This document shows positions 26,895-39,948 of a stretch of 64,000 nt of DNA, one piece after another. Position numbers and translations under genes: made by a program. The DNA is from Rhizophagus irregularis (taxonomy: Eukaryota > Glomeromycota > Glomeromycetes > Glomerales > Glomeraceae). Each line of letters starts with the position of its first letter. Positions within the stretch are counted from its first letter, which is position 1. The notes beneath the pieces are model-generated. The model was not told the DNA's origin. It made no database searches and was given only the letters and a program-made list of their open reading frames with translations. The DNA is taken from contig NC_089440.1 in NCBI RefSeq assembly GCF_026210795.1, positions 992,001 to 1,056,000 of the forward strand, read 5' to 3'.

Positions 26895-27744
26895 TCAAAC
26901 CTTTCACTTTTATATATCATTATTTTTTTATCTTAATATTATAATTAAAAAAAAAAAAAAAGGGAAAAATAAATTCGATTATATAATATAGGGTCGCTGG
27001 TTTAACCATTTATCATATAATCTCATATAATCTCATTAATATATTTTATAGGACTTTTTTTTTGTAAAAAATTTTTTTTTTATTGCTTGCAAAGTTTATT
27101 ATATATTCTTTTTGTATGTACATATTTTTACTTTAGTCGTTTGGTTTTAGACATATTATTATTCTTTAGAGAAAAAAAATACTCGTATTAAAACTAAACT
27201 CCACATTGTCCATATTTTAAAATAAATATTAAAAGTCTTTAAACATATTCTATATAAAATGCCTTTTATACGTTGAGAATTATTGTATTTTTATAAACGA
27301 AGATTTCCTATCATTCAATCAATCTGTTCAATCCGTTCTGCAGTTAGTCGAAGCGGTGAGGTCCTAGGTCCTTAAGTTCATGACAAAATAATGATCTTAT
27401 TCTTATAATCATTTGCTTAAAATCAATCATACAGTTAAATGATTGGTGGATAAAAATCTAGGTTCAGTTTTTTTTAATATATCAGATATCCAAAATTTAA
27501 TAATATAATATGAATATTAATTAATATATAAAGTAATAGAATATAGACAAATTTTTAAATAGTTGAATTAATAAAATACTGTATAAAGATAAATTATTAT
27601 GTGCCGAATTCTTCGTTATGATCACGTGATAAATTTGTTTCAGTAAAAGGCGTGACGCGAATATAAAAAAAGATCATCCCATTCTCAAGTCGCGACCCAG
27701 ACAGTTATCTATTCGGATTATTTTGACAAATTTACAGTTGACAC
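26895..27744. other. 3' flank and intergenic sequence
   Basis: A poly-A-rich run at 26946-26966 follows the PX gene and could be part of its 3' end. No gene, RNA or clear repeat otherwise. Confidence 0.4.
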
Positions 27745-28938
27745 TTGGTCATACTCAAGTTTTGTTACTACGCGTTTAAAAAACGGTTATCTAAATCTTT
27801 AAGAGTCTGTAACTTCAAATATAAGAAGTGTTTAACCGAGATTGAAGATAAATACGATCCTTTAACGAAAGAGGGATCACTTAAGAAATCATTTAAGGTT
27901 AGTATATTTTGCATGCAGAAGCGCATAACTTGCTGACAACACAGCTTGGCTTTAAAGTCAAGTCAATACTAGACGGCGTGCTACTCTGGGTTTCCTTGGC
28001 GTGTTGTCATCTGTTATGCTCTATTAGATAAAGTATCGTACTAGACGGAATGCTCTGCGCGCCATTCTGGGTTCCTCGTTCACATTCTTCGCTGTTATAA
28101 TATAATATAATATTTTCTTGATTCTTATTAACTAATTTTATTTTCGTTTATTATTACTTTTTGAGATTGACAAAAAGATGGAAAAAGAGCGATTAACTGA
28201 ACTACATTCGCAATAGATATGTGTTGGATCGGAATTGGTAAGTGTCAATTTTGAATTTCCAATAAGTTTTGAGTTATATCTGTTAATTTCCTTTATTTGA
28301 TTTAAGATGGAAATTCTCACTGCAGATACAAAAAATCACAAGATTGATGGTACTTTGATAGCTCTTAAGACAAGAAAAAAGGACCATCAGACAATAGGAA
28401 TTATTGAATTCTCAAAAAGGTAAAAAGGCCCCCGATTCCAAAGATGTTGATGATAAGGTAAAGCTTAGCCATCATGCTATGCGAATCTTGAACAAACTAC
28501 TTGAAACAATTTCTTGTAAGAGAGCTCGTGTATATACAATTCAGTGTGTGAGTAAGTACACGGTACGGTAGAAAATTCTTGGCTTTACATATATTTTTTC
28601 AGCTTACATAATTTTTTCTCTAAGATGGATAAATCCATATACAATATATGGTTTGACCCCTTCCATCGGTTTACCTTTACGATAAATTTGTAAACTTGAA
28701 GCTTCCTAATATATTTAACGATATAGAACAATTCGCTTTGGACATAAAAATTCTCATGGATTTCCAGATGAATATTCATAGAGCCAGTAGGATACTGATG
28801 ATGCTTGTTTTGTTTTTACAGAAAGATATTTTAAAGATGGTCAAGTCGGTGAACAAGCCCACTATAAATGAATCTGAAGTTAAAACTACGCCACAAAAGG
28901 AAAAGAGGGCTAAAAAGAAAGGCGGCGTATCTGCTTAA
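27745..28938 (+). pseudogene. Broken gene of a Rhizophagus-type family, possible PD-(D/E)XK core
   Basis: Pieces in different frames read in order like one protein: SLRVCNFKYKKCLTEIEDKY (27790-27900), KIDGTLIAL…TIGIIEF (28340-28410), GKKAPDSKDVDDKVKL then LLETISCKRARVYTIQ (28425-28545), IYNIWFDPFHRFTFTINL (28640-28690) and LKLPNIFNDIEQFALDIKIL (28698-28760), then a basic tail to 28938. IDG followed by an I-I-E-F strand recalls a PD-(D/E)XK nuclease fold, but the expected final Lys is lost in a frameshift near 28410. I recall similar hypothetical proteins in Rhizophagus. At least two frameshifts and a stop make this copy non-functional. The nuclease idea is speculative. Confidence 0.4.
27968..28085 (+). 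repeat. Imperfect direct repeat around CTAGACGG…CTGGGTTTCCT
   Basis: TACTAGACGGCGTGCT…CTGGGTTTCCT at about 27968 is echoed by TACTAGACGGAATGCT…CTGGGTTCCT at about 28040. It is a local duplication within the broken gene region. Confidence 0.4.
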
Positions 28939-29693
28939 TATTTTTTTCAAAATACGGAACATATGACTATATAAATGAATTTTATAATGTTAAATTGCTT
29001 TCCTACTTTTTGTTTGGGTCAATTAGTTAATTACGTTCCTTAATCTCTGGATGGTCAATATACTTGCCAAAATAAGTCGTGTTAATTTAGCGTTTATGAC
29101 ATGTATAAAGTTTAAAGTTGATCCACCTACATTAGACTTTTATTTCTTAATAAATGCAATATTATCTACACTGTCATAAATAGAATAATTGTTCAATCGC
29201 CTAATGGCATTACAGAAAATCAAAATATATATGAGGATGGGATCAAGTGGGTGAAATCATTTAGCGCCAATGCTATCTCAACCCTATCTAGTACCCAGAA
29301 TCAAAGTATTATAGACCGTTTCTCTGTGTAATTATCTATCACGAAGAGTCTTCACTCTGTCACGTGACTATGCCCATATTTACTATTTCGCCCATAGTTA
29401 GGGCATTTGTTTTTATATGTATGGGTATGTGTAGATCATTGACGAAGAATAAATTTTGAATTATGACATTTTAACAGATCATCTCGTGATTTTGGTAACT
29501 TGCCAGTCATAATTTAGCCATTATATATAGTCTAACCGACATGCCCGGCTTCTTTTCAATGAAAATGAATTTGTTATTTCTAATAGTATAAATTGTAAAG
29601 AATCGGTATAAGCCTTTAAATTCGCTATAAATCAATAAAATAAACTGCTTACATTCGTAAAATGAAGAAAACTAGATACTTCTTGAAAATAAC

Positions 29694-30136
29694 CCAAACT
29701 ACTTTTCTGAAAATGGGTTTATTCATATGACTGAAAGATCATATAAAGATGGGGGATTTAAAGTTGGAAGGTGTTCATTTTATATTTATTGCACAATATG
29801 TGACTTAGTATTTATCCATGAAAATACCATAGAATGCAAAATGATCACCTGAATAAATGTATTGCTAGAATAACCAAAATGTATCTTTCTAATCCTATAC
29901 AAAAGAATATAAAAAAAGAAGAAAGGTATCATCGCTTAGTTCTGATAAGATTATTATACTTGGTATATTTTACTGACTGGTATTTCTGCTCAAAAGCTTC
30001 AAATGAAATTAAGAAAACGATAGTATATTGCTTAATTAATTGTGTAGAAGTTATCCAACAGGTTTGGAGAACTTACAGGTTAAAATCTGAGACATGTGTA
30101 AATTGTAAAATGAGTTTGAAATATGGTGAGAAATAA
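29694..30136 (+). pseudogene. Unrecognised coding-like stretch
   Basis: One frame (about 29700-29850) reads ENGFIHMTERSYKDGGFKVG and then CTICDLVFIH, a possible CxxC knuckle. A second frame gives 100 residues (29834-30136) ending CVNCKMSLKYGEK, with another CxxC. A frameshift would join them. I do not recognise the family and cannot tell a gene from a relic. Confidence 0.2.
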
Positions 30137-33100
30137 TGGCATTTCTAATGATAAAAAGTATTTAGCATAACTCCTCATAGTATAAGAATTCCTAATAATC
30201 AATTTGTATTGTATTATTATCAAAGAATTCTAGCTAAAGATATGCCTGATCAAAATAGTCCTATTTTATTTTATCATTATTCTTCACATGACTGCTGAGT
30301 AGAAAGGAAGAAAGATTAATTACGTGAACAATTAGATGTTATAACATACATAGTTGCTTTTATAGAATTACTATACACCAAAATAGAATTATTAATTATG
30401 CTAGTTGGTTTTATATGTTAAGGTAGTTATTGAATTCTAAATATCACTATATTGACAAATACCTTAACAATGGCAATGAAAATTTTGTTAGTTCAGAATA
30501 TGAGTGATATAAAATATGTTAATTATATGGCAAAACAGATTTATGCAATTTTCTAAAAATTGACTATTTTGAATCTGGATATCTTTATCTCCAGAAAAAA
30601 AATGTTAACATAAATTTCTCAGATTTGAACAATAATTGTAAGTATGTGTAATGAGTTTTTCAGGCTATAATAGATTCTTTATTAAAATTCTAAATATTAT
30701 CTTAATAGTAAAAAAAATCTTTAATTGTAAATTCCTTATAAAAATATACATAGTATTATTTATATATATTTATTACTAATCATTTTTTTTTTTTTTGGGA
30801 AAAAATTTCATTATTATATATATAAAAGAAAAACTATAAACCTATAAATTTTTATTAAAAAAAACCCTTTATTTAATAAAAAGAACTAATAAAATTTTTG
30901 TTAAAAAAAAAAGAATATTGAAAAAAATTTAAAGTTTACATCTTAGAGATTAAACCTGTCTAAAAAAATGGTTATTTGGCAAATGGACTCACAGATCATC
31001 TGGGTGAAAATCAGATTAACCCAACCCATCAATCCACCCGCTACCTATTAAACCATAATTCATATAAAAATTACTATTTATTTTAAAACTTGTAAAACAT
31101 TTATATTATATATTAATTTCTTTGTTATATAATAGCTTTATTATAATCAAAAAAAAAACAAATTTATTATATTTCAAATATTATTAACTCCAAGCTTTAC
31201 AATATAAAGTTATAAACTATTTCTTTTAATAAATAACAATTGGCTAAATACTTTGAGTTGAATATCATATTTTAAAGATAAATATAACTTTATCATTTTA
31301 CTAATTTATTAATAATTAATACTAAACAGGAACTTTTACATTGATCAATAAAAAAATTTAATTAACAATAGGTGATTAAACAGGTAATCTAATGGAATAA
31401 TGGGTAATTTGTCAGGTTGATCTGACGGGTTGACCCACCTGCTTCCATCAGATGGAAATTATTACCATCCAGAGAACCCGGATATCTAATATAAAAGTCA
31501 TAATTGACTTTTGGCCAAAAACACCACTTTTTACTAAAACTTAAAAAATTGCTTGTTGTAAATATCTCAGCATCTGGTAATTCAATTTTAATGAACATTT
31601 TTTATTTTGTAACCCTTATTTAGCTCTACAATTTAAAAAAAAGTTCATCGAAATTGGATCTAAGGTTGCCTGTCTAAACCTCTCCAAAATTTTACGATTA
31701 GTTTCTCCAAGATTTTACTATAGTTTTATTATAGTTTCGGCAAGATTTTGGCAGTTTCAGCATTTATAATAAGTTTCATCAGGTTTCGCTTTCTTCAGAG
31801 TTTCACCAATTTTTTAATAAGACTTTTATATAGTTTTGGTAAAGTTTCAGCATTTCAGCATTTCGCCAACTTGTCAAAACCCCCTAGTTTATTCAGCAAC
31901 CTTAATTGGATCACTGGATGCCAAGATATTTACAAAAAATGATTTTTTGAGCCTTAAAAAATGGGCCAATTTGCTAAAAATGTGACTTATGACCTGTTTT
32001 AAAGATATCTGGAGTTCTCCATCCAGATACCCATCCATTTGCGAGTAACCTAAGTATAGTCCAATCTGGGTCCAATTCCTAATCTTGTCCAATCATAATT
32101 TAAAAGATAAATAAAAAATTATAAGTGGAAAAAAATTTTGTTTTTAACCAGTCAATCAATATTTAGAGATTTGCTAATTTTTTTAAAAATAATTTTTTTT
32201 TCAAATAACCAGACCAGATTTAGAAATTATTTATTATAAAAAATAAAAATTTTATTTACTTAACCTAAAATAAAATCTATATAATAAAATTTAAATATTT
32301 ATATATATCAGTCGTCAGAAATGTCACATGCAGATCATTTTTATATTAAATTAAGTTTGTATAATATTGATCGCACCTCTTCATTTTGTAACCAATCGCC
32401 GAATTCCAAACCATCATGCTTATATAAATTATAAAGTTGATAGACCATCATGTGCTCTATCAATTTTTATTGTTATTTTTTTTTTTATAAAAAAAAATTT
32501 TTTTTTACTTTTATAGAAAAACACTTTAAAAATGAGCGGTTTTCAAGATCCAAGTTGGGATATGTAGAAAAATACATTTCTAACAGTATAGATATATGTA
32601 AATCTACAAGAGGAAAAAATTTTTCTAAGGTCGTAAAAGTGGTTATTTAGACAGTTTTCACGTAAAAGGCAAAAACCCCGATTTTTTACTATGGTAAAAA
32701 ACTTTTATAGAGTTAAATGTGGTAAAAAGATAAATAAAAGATATTTTTTTTTTGTAATTTATGGTTTTTTAATATTTTTTTGGGTTACATTTTCACTAAT
32801 TTTTTTTTTGTTCTCTCTTTCTAAGCATTCAAAGGATAAGAATATTAAATGATTGATGTCACACATCCTTTTATTTGCAACCGTAAGTCAATAACTTTTC
32901 TTTGTATAAATTGGTTTAAAAATTATTATTTTTTCGCGTAGACCAATGTTTTTTTTAATATTGGAATGATAATAAACATGTAGGTTGATTTAGCAAATTC
33001 GTAGGATGATCAAAGTATTATAATTACTTTTTAATAATTTTTTTTTTATTAATTCTAATTGTATTACATTAATTGTTATGTAATTTAAAGTTTTATTATA

Positions 33101-33164
33101 TACTGTATCTATTAAAAAAATAGTTTTTTTAACGTGTTAATCAAAGAATTATTTGTATAATATG
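30137..33164. other. Gene-poor, repeat-rich stretch
   Basis: No gene. Patches with higher G+C at 30980-31050, 31400-31480 and 31990-32090 contain related words (CAAATGGA…CATCTGG, GGGTTGACCCACC), suggesting one or more eroded transposon ends. 31675-31870 holds loose repeats of GTTTCGGCAAGATTTT. Long homopolymer A and T runs are frequent. Confidence 0.35.
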
Positions 33165-36100
33165 TTATGTAGTTGCTTCTTCATCACCACTCCCTCTTCC
33201 TCTTTCCCTTCCTCTTCCCCTTCCTCTTCCCCTTTCCCTCCCACTTTTCTTCGCCTTTTCTCTTTCCTCCCTTTCTTCTATTTTTCTTTCTTTTTTCATT
33301 TTAGCAATATCAGCAAGTGTAACGCGTATAATGTTCCTTGCTCTTCTTCCAACAGTCGTATAATTTTCTGTCAAAAGAATTTCTTGATTTACTATTGTTT
33401 GCAACCTTTTAATACCAATTTCATATGCAGCAACTAACTGATCAATTCCTTTATTATTCAAATTATTACAGAATTCAAATATTGGATTTTTGAGAGGATT
33501 TTCAGATTCAAATGCATTAATCAACTGATGTACAAGTTCCCAAATCTTTTCCTTTCGAGATTGAATATTATGTGGCTTGGAACTTTGAACATAATCACCA
33601 ATGTAATCACAAATCAACATATCTGTTCGTTCTTTTTCTAATTGGGTGGCTTTTATTTTTAACTTTAATTCTTCTGAATCTGTAGGAATTCTTATTACAT
33701 TCTGTTTTACAAATTTAACGATAAATGTTTTCAAGACTTCGTCATATGCAAAAAAATGTCCAGGGTTTGTTAAATTAATAGATGGTACTACACGAAGTAT
33801 TGCACGAAGTCTAGAATTATTCTCAATACAATAAATATGGTGTGTTACGGATCTAGCATAGTTTGATTTACCAGCAATGGGAAATAATGGAGAAAAGGCT
33901 TTTAAGCTTTCATGCTGTAAATCAAAAATACCCCATCGGATTCCAAACCAATGTGCATGCCAGTAACTAGCCCACTGAAAATATAGGTACCAAATTTTTA
34001 TAAGTTTATTTTCTTCTAATATATCATCTAATGATTGTTCTTTCTTTTTTGCATATAAATGAATTGCCAGCCCAACTGCAACCCAAATTAATTCCAGTAC
34101 TTTTGAAGTAGCCTTAAAATCTACACCCTTCTCCAATTTATCCAAAAATCGAACGCCTAATATTCCTGCCATATTAAATATACCGTAGCCCGAAAATATT
34201 GTTATTAGCGTAGACATTATATCTTTACTTGTATGCCACTGCCCAAGTATCATTTTTATTTTATTATTTGTTTTACAAAAACTAATCCCACGTCTAAATA
34301 TTGCTTCATCAGCAACAACATTAATATAATCATTATTTCCAATACTAATTTTATTTTCATACATCTTCAAACATTTATGTACAGCAGAATCACTTGATGG
34401 TGGATCTCTTGCATCAAGAATTATGACATTTGGCAGTGAAAAATTACATCCAACTTTAAAATATGTCATAATTTGATTATGTATATTACTTTCATCAAAA
34501 TCTGACTGGTATGTAAAATTTTCACTAAAGGCAAGCAGTTTTTCAAAAACTAAATTGAAAGTATGAAATGTTTTTTGTGAAAAAGAATTTTGTCTGAAAA
34601 GTTGTTGCTGATCATGAATTATTTCTTGCGCTTCCAGAATTTCAGGTAATTCAGGTAATTGATATTGAAATAACATGCGTAATGTAGCATGTGAATTACC
34701 TCTAATAGCATCAAAAATGTTTCCATAGCCAAATGTAGTTTCCTTAAAATCTATATTGTCAATTATACCTAGATTCCAAATAGTTTCTCCATGAAGAATT
34801 TGACTGGTTGGATCCACTAAAAGAGCGCGAATTTTTTCTAAGTTACGTTTGTATCTTTGAGTATGGCTAGTAATATTGACTATTTTTAAAATCCCTTGCA
34901 AAGATGACAAAAGTTTTGGCTTATGACAAAGACTTGCCATTGTTCAAGGTAACCAGATATTCCATTTTTTAAATGCAATATTTAAGATTATTGAAACAAA
35001 AAATGTAACTTGTTTATTAATATTATCATAATTTAAAGGTTTTGGTTGTTGTTCACGATGCTTTTTTTTTCAGTCTATAATTTTCTTTTTTGTTTTATAT
35101 AGAGTTTCTAGAAGACCATTATAAAATTGTACCAAACACAAAGGAAATGATGCATGATATTCTTCTATAGAAATAGGTGATTCAAGTGATTTTTTATGAA
35201 GTTTTAATTCATTTTTTGCAAGTATTGTTGAATGTGCTAATGCTTCTCCAAATTCAAAAAAATTTTTTGGTGTAAGATTTTTAGGATTTAATTTTTTATC
35301 TAAATTATAATTAAATTTCATTAAAGCAAGAATAATTAGAATAATAAATAAAGAAGGTATTTCAGTTTTTGTATCTGCCAATGGTATTAATATATCTGAT
35401 GTATTATTAGATTTTTCTTGATTAAGTTGAGTAATAACACAAACTAAATGTATTAAAACTTTTTTTTGCCACATTGATTTTTCAGAAGTCACAATATTAA
35501 GAATCCAATTTCCGATTGCTTCCAATATTTCTTTAATATCATTTTCATGATGTGACATATTGTCACAGTTAGGATCTTCTTTTACACCTCATCCAACACG
35601 TTGGTAAACATGCCCACCCTTTTTTTCATAACACACCATACATATATATCATGCATATTTACTTGATTCTGTTGAAATTACAAGAGGATGGTATTCTTGC
35701 AAAGCGCCACATTTTTTTTATCCTATACAAGAAACTTGAATATTTTACCTATAACTATATATGAATGATGTATACAATTTTTACCACAACTAAAAAAAAA
35801 CTTATTTTTGTTACAAAATAAACAACGGCGACAATGAATAATACTTTCAGTATAATTTTTAGTTTGCTTTAAATTTGTTATATGTAATTTATTTTGATCA
35901 AACATAAAGTGTGTATAACAGACGCCTAAATTTTTAATTGAAAAATGCTTTTTCTTAATCTCTTCTTCATCAATTTGCCACATACCAACCATTTGCCAAA
36001 GTCTTCTTAAATTTGTTGTAGAATTACATCGCTGAATTTTACCTTTAAATATATCAATTATTACACATAGACTTAATTCTTGTTTATTTTTTAATTGAGT

Positions 36101-36415
36101 AATAATTTCATTATGTTCTTCATTAGATTCTGATTCAGAAAAATTACTTTCTGTATCACTTGTTATATTTTCATCCTCTTCGTCAGAAGTATTTTGTTGA
36201 GTAAATTGTTTAACCTTCGTGAGCGTATTAAAATCTAATTCAAACAAAGGTTCATTATTATTATTATTTTCTATATCACTTATATCCTCATAATTTTCAT
36301 CATAAGTATAAAAAACTTCGTTCTTATCTACCAAATCTTCATCAGCTACCAAATTTCCTTCTAAGCTCTTATATTCGTTAAAAAGCTCATCATTATTTGC
36401 TGGGTTCATTATCAA
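33165..36415 (-). pseudogene. Dead transposon gene, DUF6589-like protein
   Basis: Three minus-strand frames are consecutive: 36415-35723 (acidic start, then a Cys-rich CRRCLFCNKNKF…CGKNC), 35558-35070, and 34940-33165 (591 residues). Between the last two, translation continues in the same frame through two TGA codons (35072-35070 and 34946-34944); between the first two there are a frameshift and stops around another zinc-binding-like part (CYEKKGGHVYQR). The large piece contains VVADEAIFRRG, MILGQWHTSKD and an RG/RE-rich C-terminus. I recall this protein type as a repeated, DUF6589-like family in fungi with large genomes; a transposon origin is likely but is inference. Arg would fit at both TGA positions (CGA to TGA). 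Confidence 0.6.
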
Positions 36416-37097
36416 ATAACTGTCTAATAAATTTAAAATTAAAAAAAGGTTATTTATTGAATTTTTAAGTAAGAAAAATACATATATTTCTACTAGTATT
36501 GGTTTAGAGTTTTAAATTTCTTACCGTGTTTAATAAATTCTAAAGTTTCTTCTACTTTTCATTACTTTTAACAATAAAAAGTATGTCAACTTCCAGGAGA
36601 GATCCAAGTCAGGTAATAAACGCTATAAGAAAACTTTTTTAATAAAATTAAAGTAGTGGTCATGTGCCTTTACTTTGTTATTTAAGTTTAAATGTCATAT
36701 TATAAAAATGTAGTGTTACGTTATACCTTTACTTTTTAATTTTCGCAAAATTTAGGCCAGCATTATAAAATTTACCAGCATTACAAAAATTTTGGCCAGA
36801 ATTATTAATTATTGATCGGCAAATTTAACCTGATCTAGTTAATTTCAGCCAACTTAAATTATATATATGTGATATACATTTAAAGATATTACTGTGCCAC
36901 AATTTTTTTTTGCCGACCTTTAATAAAAAAAATTTGCCCACTTTTTTTGTGACATTTCCAGTGACTGATATACAGTCTATTTATTTTATAATAAAGTTTG
37001 ATTTAACAAATTTTTTAAAATAATAAATCTTCATTATTATTCCAATTTTAATATATTAAAAAATTGCCTTTTACTAAATTTTACTAATTAAATATTA
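36416..37097. other. Intergenic sequence with GGCCAGAATTA motif
   Basis: No gene. 36751-36811 carries AATTTAGGCCAGCATTATA and TTTTGGCCAGAATTATTAAT, the palindrome found in several short elements of this window, so an eroded element probably lies here. Confidence 0.4.
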
Positions 37098-39705
37098 TAC
37101 AGTCAGACCCCCATACAGTCACACCCTATACAGTCACACCTCTTTATAAGAACTCGATTTTGAGAAACTGTTTTAAATACCGAGGGGTGTGGGGGCCAAC
37201 TTTATGGTTACACAATATGATTTCTGATCAACAAAACTGTTACAAATATAAAATTCATATGTGTTTCTAATAAAATATAATAATTGGCGAACAAAATTCC
37301 CCTGCAATTAAAAAAAATTACTGATTAAATGTGCCATCTCCTAAAATATGATGCCAATTAGATCCTTATTATTATGCGTAAATTGTTAAAAATTTATTTG
37401 AACTCTTCGGAGAAAAAAAAATTACCATCAGCTATTTTTATTACAGCAAATATGGTAAGCAAAGTAAATTTAATGCCATTTTTACTAATAAAAGTTAACT
37501 TAAGGTCTCCTTAAAATTTAGAAACGAGTGTTAAGTGATTATACAAACTCTCAAACGTTAAAAAAAATCAAGCAGCCTGAAGCCCTTCAAGAGTTATATC
37601 GTCTTAGGCCAGAATTTAATGGCAAGCCAGTTTATTTTTTTTGTAAAAAAACGCTGTATATAGAGGGGCTTTTAGTTTATGACAAACAGGATAAAATTTT
37701 TTATGTTTTTGACAAAACAACCGGTGAAAAGTTTAATTCTTTTGCTTCTTGGTTCAAGTTTCTTAAAATTAAAAAGATATTTGGTGGTGAACGATTAGCA
37801 TTAGCTACAATTTTCTTTGAACCAAATACTTCTGGTTTTAATTTATCTTCAATATTAAGAACTAAACCAATTCCATATTGGAAAAATTACAACTCAGCAA
37901 CTATAATAGAAGTTACATCGTTAATCAAAAAAAATATAAATTCAAAACAAGAGTTTTTTAGCATAGGATTAAAGGAAATTATTAATGGAATAGGCATTAT
38001 ATTTTTTGGAAAAGGACAAAGGATAGTGAAAAATTTAATTTTTAAATGGCAGGGAAATTTAATTTCTTATGAATTATACGTCTTAGAAAAAAATATCAAA
38101 GAAATTGATGGAGTAGCAACTAAAATCGCAATTGAAAGGACTCTTTCAGAAATAGAAAAGATAATTAATTACGTATTAAAAGCAAAGATATGTACTGGAC
38201 AAATGACTGAAGGTATTGTAATTTTTTTAATGTGATAGAAGGTATTTGACAAGAGGTGTGATATTGATTTTAATTAATCTTTAATTTTTTAAAAAAATTA
38301 TTATTTTAGGTTTTGAAAATGTGGTTCAACTCTGAGGTATTCATCTCGTAAGAAATCAAAAAAATCCTAACAATATTCACAAACCTTTCGCAATCCTAGA
38401 AAATAAGAGTCAACCTGATGAAGCATATAGAAGAATAGACTGTTTATTGTTAGTAATTAATATAAATATATGTAAAAACTGTCAAAAATTAAAGAATACA
38501 TTAATAAAAATCAAAAATCGAAATTCTATGGGTACTTTACCTACTAAAGTTGCTCATGCTTCTCAAGAAGTTTTAGCTAAAAAGATTCAACTTCAAAGAA
38601 AGGTAATTACTTATGATAAAGATACAAATTCAAGAATAAGAACTAATACGAGTATAATCTTTTAAAGAAAATTGCAAACCAAAAACAAATCATACATACT
38701 TTACAAGTTCAACTTCAACAAAAGGTGGAAGAAGAAGAGGAGAAAATATCAAACGAGTTGGGTCAAATAGCTAAAAAAGTAGCTTGTGATGTTATAAAAA
38801 AAAAATTGACCTTTCTTCCTTTAATCCAATGTTTCGAGAATTAATTAAAATTCAAAGTGGAAAAGCAAATGGAGTCAGATACCATCCAATGTAAGTATAA
38901 AAGAAAAATAATTAAATAAAAATTATATAATAATTTATTTTAATTTTTCCAGGTTTATACGATGGGCTATTTCTGTATATAGTCAGGCAGGCCATGCTGC
39001 TTATGATGCAATGAAAGGTATTATGCGATTGCCTTCAATATCTATGATAAAAAACTATATAAATGAAAGCCAACAACATTCAGGATGGCAAAATAAAACT
39101 ACGTACCATATACTAGAAAAGATGGCTGTAGAAAACATTGGTAATCATGGTCGAATTGGATTTTTTTCTCATGATTCCTTTAAAATACAAAAAGGTTAAT
39201 TTTGTTTATAAGATATTTGTTCAAAAAAAAATCCATACAGATACTTACTTATTTAATATTAATAGGTTTACTTTGGAGTCAACGGGATAATCGTTATGTT
39301 GGATATTTGGATTTTGAAAACGAAAAAGAAGAATTACAATCATTTTTAATGCAATGTGAAAAGGAATTGCAAGGGGAGAATACAAGCAACTTACCTAATC
39401 CAAAAGATCATAATCAAGGTTTAGCAACACAGGTGCATCAAATCATTTGGCATTCAGCTACTTGTAACTTTGCATATCCTATAGCATATTATGGGATTAA
39501 TACTCTTACCAGGACCTCGAAAAATACATATAAAGGTCACATGTAAGTTTGCTTAACCATATTAGTAAAATTTCCAAAAGTCATAAAATTTTATTTGCAT
39601 AGATTTTGAGATTTTTTAAAAGGTTATATATATAGTTTGCGTAATAACAATCATTTTTATATATGTCATATATTTTAATTTGCGTAGTCAACGGTATTTT
39701 TTAAT

Positions 39706-39727
39706 AAAATATATATATATATATAAT
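39706..39727. repeat. AT microsatellite
   Basis: About ten AT dinucleotides directly before the 42-bp minisatellite. Confidence 0.8.
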
Positions 39728-39948
39728 TCCAGCAGTCTTCTACTAATTAGCAGCATAACGCCTTGGAATTCCAGCGATTTTCTACTAATTAGCAGCATAA
39801 CGCCTTGGAATTCCAGCGATTTTCTACTAATTAGCAGCATAACGCCTTGGAATTCTGGCGATTTTCTACTAATTAGTAGTATAACACTTTGGAATTCCAG
39901 CGATTTTCTACTAATTAGCAGCATAATGCCTTGGAATTCCCTAATAAG
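39728..39948. repeat. 42-bp minisatellite, about five copies
   Basis: The unit begins CCAGCGATTTTCTACTAATT and continues AGCAGCATAACGCCTTGGAATT. Five near-identical copies occur, and the last copies carry point changes (ATAACACTTT, ATAATGCC). A period divisible by 3 keeps frames open on both strands; these frames are not genes. Confidence 0.92.

Noticed and set aside
27000-27400. Possible tRNA near GGTCGCTGGTTTAACC
   Set aside because: No cloverleaf or T-loop GGTTCRANNC could be formed by eye.
33153-33437. Ser/Pro/Phe-rich plus-strand frame
   Set aside because: Antisense to the Arg/Gly/Glu-rich C-terminus of the minus-strand transposon gene.
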